This document shows, piece after piece, positions 40,611 through 44,159 of a stretch of DNA of 44,159 bases. Position numbers and translations under genes: made by a program. The stretch's first letter is position 1; every line of letters begins with the position of its first letter. This DNA comes from JAVBQU01 sp031548675 (lineage in GTDB: Bacteria > Bacteroidota > Bacteroidia > Bacteroidales > P3), in NCBI GenBank assembly GCA_031548675.1, contig JAVBQU010000041.1, forward strand, positions 1 through 44,159, read 5' to 3'. The notes below the pieces were generated by a model. It ran no database searches and was not told where the DNA came from. It worked only from the letters and a program-made list of their open reading frames with translations.

Positions 40611-42919
40611 TATTGGTATCCTTTCCGGTTAAACAAAATATAACCAATATTGAATGTAACCGAATAGGGTTGTTCGAAACCACTATAATGGTTAAATGAC
40701 AAGCTTACAGGACCAAACGGGAGGCGGTATACCGCAGCAATAGAAGTCATGAAATATCTTTTTTCAAAATAATTGCCATAAAAAGCGGTGTTATCTTCTG
40801 CTTTTTTAATTTCTTTAATCGGCTGAAAAAGATATTCTTCTATCCGAAGATGTAGGTTTTTTGTAATGGTGATAATGTTTTTCATCCCTCCTGCCATGTA
40901 TTGGTTGGTTCTATATTTGGGCATAAAAAATAGCTGGCTTTCAGGGATAGGGGCAAACGACCCTGCATTCAGCACTGTAGATGTATAATTAGAAAACAAA
41001 TGATTATCGGTAAAAAATCCTTCGAGATATAATCCGATTGTATAATACTTCTGCCAAACAGGGAAATACCTGTCGTAGATTATTTTTATTTCACCCCAAT
41101 AATGTGTTTGCGAACTTGCATCCATATTGATTGAAGTTGAGCCCGGAATAAATCTTTCTTTCCCGTAAAGCCCTTGCAATCTTATTTCTAAATTACACCC
41201 TCTGGTTGCAAATTGTTTTTGATTGAGAGAATTTTTATCATATTTAAACCGCAAAACCCCGGGAGAGAAAAAGGTAACATCGCTTGTATCGGTTTTGGTA
41301 AAAGAATTACTTTGAAAATAGCTGTATTTTAGCTGGGTAAACGTGCCGCCAACAGTAAATCTGGATTTAGGAGTAGCCGGAAAAACTACATCTGTGTTGA
41401 AAAAGAACTCGCGTTGCTTAACATAGCTGGGCGATTCTTCATCTTCGAAATATGTTTTTCTTGTTTTAAAAAAATCTTGTTGATTAAAATTAAGATACAT
41501 ATCGAGGAAAAAGAAGCTTTTGCTCAAAAACTCTAAGCGTTGCGAGAGTTGTACCGAATTGTAAAATTGGCTGAGGTATAGATTAATGCCATGGTCTGTG
41601 ATAATTTTACTGAATCGTTTGTACGACATATCAAAATAGGCTTGGTTATAGGAAGAGGAAGATATAAGTCCCCCTATTCCAATCGAAAGTCTTTTGTCGC
41701 TTTTTACATCGAGATGCATATTATAGGCTTTCAGGGTAGTGTCGTAGATTAATGATGGAAAAACACTTTGTATGTTTTTTTCAGAAAGCATTCTAAAATA
41801 TTTATTTTTGATATAGGCTAAATCTATTTCCTCATTTTCTTCTTTGGCGTCCCCTATGAAATCTTTCACAATATAAGCCTGCTGGCTTTCGGTTACCCCT
41901 TCTACAGTAATACTGTCTATAACCATACGGGGAAATTTGCTATAAAAAGCCGCCCGTTTTTTCTGCATCGATATTTCGGGTACCGAATCGTGTACAACCT
42001 GCCGGATAGAATCAATATAGCGTAAAGTAATGGCATAGCCGCTATCGATATACTGCTTCGTTAGATTGAAGTCGATCATATTCGATTGTTCTAAAGAAGG
42101 TTCAATTAAAATACCCTGACCGGGAATAGAATAGTCTGTGCGGTCGGTAACGATGCTGCCTAGCTGCGATACCAAATCTCCTTCTTTTGGGGTATCGAAG
42201 TTCCCTGCTACCTTACATCCGATAATATAATCAGGATTAAAATCTTTTTTCATCACATCTACCGGAAAATTATTTACAATTCCCCCGTCGAACATAATAT
42301 GCTTATCAATCTGTACAGGTTTAAAGTAAAAAGGAATCGTCATCGATGCCCTGATGGCTAATCCTAAATCTCCTTTACAGGCAATGTAGGGCTTATGTTC
42401 GCTTATGTTGGTGCTTATGCAGCGGAAAGGAACCATCAGACTGTCGAAATTATTTTTTGCTGCGGCATTAGCTCCCGAAAATATCTCTAAAAAAGCAAAA
42501 TCCATCAGGTAGGGAGATACCAGATTGGTAGGTACAATTTGAGATGAAATTTTTTCTCCTAAATCTATATAAATCCGTGTCCATTCAGGAGAAGGGTCTT
42601 TAGCCCTAAAGTAATAAACATACTTCTGGGGCATTTTACCCGATATCCAGTATTCGAAATCGTGCGAAAGAAATATTTCTTCCATTTGGGCAGGAGAGTA
42701 ACCGGAAGCATATAGTCCGGCGATGATAGCTCCCATGGATGTTCCGCTTACATAACTAATAGGAATTCCTTTCTCTTCCAATGCACGAATAACTCCGATG
42801 TGGGCTAATCCTTTCGATCCTCCTCCGCTCATAACCAAGCCTACTTTCTGCTCTTGTTGTGCAAAAAGGCTGGTATATGATACAAAAAGCAAAGAGGTTA
42901 TAAACAGCAGGTATTTCAT
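40610..42919 (-). CDS. Patatin-like phospholipase with POTRA/BamA-type outer-membrane barrel
   Basis: A 769-residue exported protein. Signal peptide 1-20 (SLFAQQ). The patatin domain (26-330) has the oxyanion loop SGGGSKGLAH, catalytic Ser61 in GTSMGAI, and Asp211 in MFDGGIVNNFP. After a linker, a POTRA-like segment at about 336-415 (VIDSITVEGVTES, AYIVKDFIGD) leads to a long beta barrel of about 350 residues, ending LFNRKGYQ. This is the architecture of type V.d (PlpD/FplA-like) surface phospholipases, which cleave acyl chains of lipids. The barrel presumably sits in the outer membrane; whether the patatin domain is displayed outside or kept inside is uncertain. It is followed by the coupled helix-hairpin-helix gene. 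Confidence 0.9.
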   Translation of the reverse strand: MKYLLFITSLLFVSYTSLFAQQEQKVGLVMSGGGSKGLAHIGVIRALEEKGIPISYVSGTSMGAIIAGLYASGYSPAQMEEIFLSHDFEYWISGKMPQKYVYYFRAKDPSPEWTRIYIDLGEKISSQIVPTNLVSPYLMDFAFLEIFSGANAAAKNNFDSLMVPFRCISTNISEHKPYIACKGDLGLAIRASMTIPFYFKPVQIDKHIMFDGGIVNNFPVDVMKKDFNPDYIIGCKVAGNFDTPKEGDLVSQLGSIVTDRTDYSIPGQGILIEPSLEQSNMIDFNLTKQYIDSGYAITLRYIDSIRQVVHDSVPEISMQKKRAAFYSKFPRMVIDSITVEGVTESQQAYIVKDFIGDAKEENEEIDLAYIKNKYFRMLSEKNIQSVFPSLIYDTTLKAYNMHLDVKSDKRLSIGIGGLISSSSYNQAYFDMSYKRFSKIITDHGINLYLSQFYNSVQLSQRLEFLSKSFFFLDMYLNFNQQDFFKTRKTYFEDEESPSYVKQREFFFNTDVVFPATPKSRFTVGGTFTQLKYSYFQSNSFTKTDTSDVTFFSPGVLRFKYDKNSLNQKQFATRGCNLEIRLQGLYGKERFIPGSTSINMDASSQTHYWGEIKIIYDRYFPVWQKYYTIGLYLEGFFTDNHLFSNYTSTVLNAGSFAPIPESQLFFMPKYRTNQYMAGGMKNIITITKNLHLRIEEYLFQPIKEIKKAEDNTAFYGNYFEKRYFMTSIAAVYRLPFGPVSLSFNHYSGFEQPYSVTFNIGYILFNRKGYQ

Positions 42920-42946
42920 GGACAGAGCAATCAGAAATTAAATGGA

Positions 42947-42954
42947 CAAATTTA
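42947..42954 (-). promoter_or_regulatory. Possible -7 element of the patatin gene
   Basis: On the minus strand: TAAATTTG, a -7-type match 27 bases before the ATG at 42919. No -33 box was found, so confidence is low. Confidence 0.35.
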
Positions 42955-43091
42955 AAGATAAAAAACCATAAAAATAGAATTTATCTTCATAAACTTTACT
43001 CTTGTAGATTTATTGTTCTATAGTAAGAATCAAGGTAAAAAATAAGCAAACTATACCGAATTACAAATGCCGCTCAACAGCAGTTATTAAT

Positions 43092-43175
43092 AGACTGCTT
43101 CGTTATTCTGACTTGCAGTGACATACTATTCAGATGACTTCTTTGCCATTGCGAATGGGAGTGAAGAAATCTGTT
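43092..43175. repeat. Decayed palindromic dispersed-repeat element
   Basis: Two imperfect inverted arms, 43092-43123 (starting AGACTGCTTCG, ending GCAGTGACA) and 43144-43175 (starting TGCCATTGCGAA, ending ATCTGTT). They resemble the widely scattered bacterial repeat whose arms read like AGATTGCTTCG...CGCAATGAC and its complement. The copy lies in the non-coding gap between the patatin gene and rsmA and is weathered. No gene is inside it. Confidence 0.55.
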
Positions 43176-43198
43176 AAACAGTTGCTCTGTCTCTGGTC

Positions 43199-43966
43199 TT
43201 ACTTTTCCAGCATTTTGGTCAGGGTTACAAAATCGGCAACTTCGAGTTGTTCTGCACGTTTATCAAACAAGGGATTTTGGTAATCCTGAGCAGTAAAATT
43301 CATTACCTTTAATGCATTCCGTAACGTTTTTCTGCGTTGGTTGAATCCTGTTTTTACCACTTTAAAAAATAAGGCTTCGTCACAATTCAAAGCGGAAACC
43401 GTGTTTCGCCGCAGGCGGATAACGGCGGATTTTACTTTGGGCGGGGGACTGAAAACATGTTCGTCGACTGTAAATAAGTATTCAATATCATAAAATGCTT
43501 TGAGCAATACGCTTAAAATGCCGTAAGTTTTCGAATGGGGCTTGGCGGCAACCCTTTCTGCTACTTCTTTTTGAAACATCCCTACTACTTCTGTTACCTG
43601 ATTGTGGTATTCTAAAACCCTGAATAGAATCTGGCTTGAAATATTATAGGGAAAATTGCCTATAATGCTGAATTTTTCCTGAAAGATTTGGCTGATATCA
43701 TATTTCAAAAAATCATACGAAATAATTTTTTTCTCCAATACAGGGTAATGCTGTTCTAAATATTCTACAGATTCGGTATCGATTTCTACTACATAAAAAT
43801 TTAATGCAGAATTTTGTACCAGATATTTGGTTAAGACACCCATGCCGGGTCCTATTTCTAACAAATTTACCGTATCGGGGGCAAGGCTTTCAACTATTTT
43901 TTGGGCAATATTTTCGTCCCGCAGAAAATGCTGTCCTAAGTATTTTTTGGCTCTAACTGGGTTCAT
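43199..43966 (-). CDS. rsmA: 16S rRNA adenine dimethyltransferase
   Basis: A 255-residue SAM-dependent enzyme that dimethylates two adjacent adenines near the 3' end of 16S rRNA during 30S maturation. KKYLGQHFLRDENIAQKIV is the family start; LLEIGPGMGVLTKYL is the SAM-binding motif I; IGNFPYNISSQILFRVLE contains the catalytic NFPY (usually NLPY); and FSPPPKVKSAVIRL follows. ATG 43966 is chosen, giving MNPVRAKKYLGQ; a longer frame to 44080 exists but its extra 38 residues only reflect the overlapping truB sequence. The start overlaps the truB stop by 14 bases, so coupled translation is likely. Confidence 0.96.
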   Translation of the reverse strand: MNPVRAKKYLGQHFLRDENIAQKIVESLAPDTVNLLEIGPGMGVLTKYLVQNSALNFYVVEIDTESVEYLEQHYPVLEKKIISYDFLKYDISQIFQEKFSIIGNFPYNISSQILFRVLEYHNQVTEVVGMFQKEVAERVAAKPHSKTYGILSVLLKAFYDIEYLFTVDEHVFSPPPKVKSAVIRLRRNTVSALNCDEALFFKVVKTGFNQRRKTLRNALKVMNFTAQDYQNPLFDKRAEQLEVADFVTLTKMLEK

Positions 43967-44159
43967 GGCATAAGATTTGTTTAAGGTCGCCGACTTCTGC
44001 CGCGTCCGAAAGCAGAAAATCGCCGATGCGGGTACGGCACAATTGAGTAAGATGGGCTCCCGATTGTAAAGTCTGCCCAAAATCGCGGGCTATGGCACGG
44101 ATATAAGTTCCTTTGCTGCATACAATCCTAAAATCTACTTCGGGCAATTCGCAACGGGT
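43953..44159 (-). CDS. truB: tRNA pseudouridine synthase B, C-terminal end (partial)
   Basis: The last 68 codons of a gene running off the right edge of the window. VDFRIVCSKGTYIRAIARDFG is a hallmark of the TruB catalytic domain, and HLTQLCRTRIGDFLLSDA is the typical following stretch; the frame ends LKQILCHEPS. TruB makes pseudouridine 55 in tRNAs. The catalytic Asp lies beyond the window. It overlaps rsmA by 14 bases, placing two RNA-modification genes in one unit. Confidence 0.93.
   Translation of the reverse strand, partial: TRCELPEVDFRIVCSKGTYIRAIARDFGQTLQSGAHLTQLCRTRIGDFLLSDAAEVGDLKQILCHEPS

Noticed and set aside
43967..44080. N-terminal extension of rsmA by 38 residues
   Set aside because: The extra residues come from the strand and region coding for truB and do not resemble the RsmA family; the ATG at 43966 gives the standard start.

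Overview
The window is about 44 kb of an AT-rich chromosome from a member of the Bacteroidota, most likely Bacteroidales. Four lines of evidence support this. Promoters match the Bacteroides-type pattern (-33 TTTG, 18-20 bases, -7 TAnnTTTG), and purine-rich ribosome binding sites are not obvious. Protein families typical of the phylum occur: DUF5686, DUF3078, lamin-tail proteins, LuxE-like proteins and a type IX secretion (T9SS) sorting domain. Both GltX and GlnS are present. A rubrerythrin points to an anaerobe or microaerophile. No phage, integrase, transposase or cas gene was seen, and the region reads as normal chromosome with small accessory patches.

Layout. 1-5.4 kb: the end of a UDP-glucose dehydrogenase gene, a DUF5686 outer-membrane protein, and a large lamin-tail surface protein whose C-terminal domain is split off by a frameshift. 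5.5-12.1 kb: gltX, a hexuronate transporter with KDPG aldolase, glnS, a DUF1801 protein, and a tRNA-Glu-rpsT unit. 12.2-15.6 kb: an OsmC protein, rubrerythrin, an ECF sigma factor and ilvE. 15.6-16.0 kb: a convergent intergenic region with five GC-rich palindromes spaced almost exactly 41 bp apart, the most unusual non-coding structure here. 16.0-19.3 kb: three co-oriented exported proteins, an S74 chaperone/T9SS protein, a HEAT-repeat protein and an amidase. 19.7-27.0 kb: a MATE exporter, two LPS-type glycosyltransferases, an AAA ATPase behind a double operator-like dyad, a LuxE-like protein, a DUF3078 protein and an RNA methyltransferase. 27.0-32.4 kb, minus strand: aat, a GH16 glycosidase, dCMP deaminase, a cation exporter, a P-loop kinase and nadB. 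32.6-34.6 kb: sufS-sufE-sufT, divergent from nadB. 34.6-44.2 kb: a thioredoxin-fold protein lacking its cysteines, radA, nagB, murA, a helix-hairpin-helix protein coupled to a patatin/barrel protein, a decayed palindromic repeat, rsmA and the end of truB.

How the genes relate. Much of the content is housekeeping: translation (gltX, glnS, tRNA-Glu, rpsT, aat, truB, rsmA), Fe-S assembly and NAD synthesis sharing a divergent promoter region, and envelope or amino-sugar metabolism (nagB, murA, glycosyltransferases). Accessory novelty is concentrated in the exported three-gene operon and the palindrome array beside it, the operator-controlled AAA ATPase, and several surface proteins with unusual architecture. 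All functions are inferred from reading the sequence; no database search was run.
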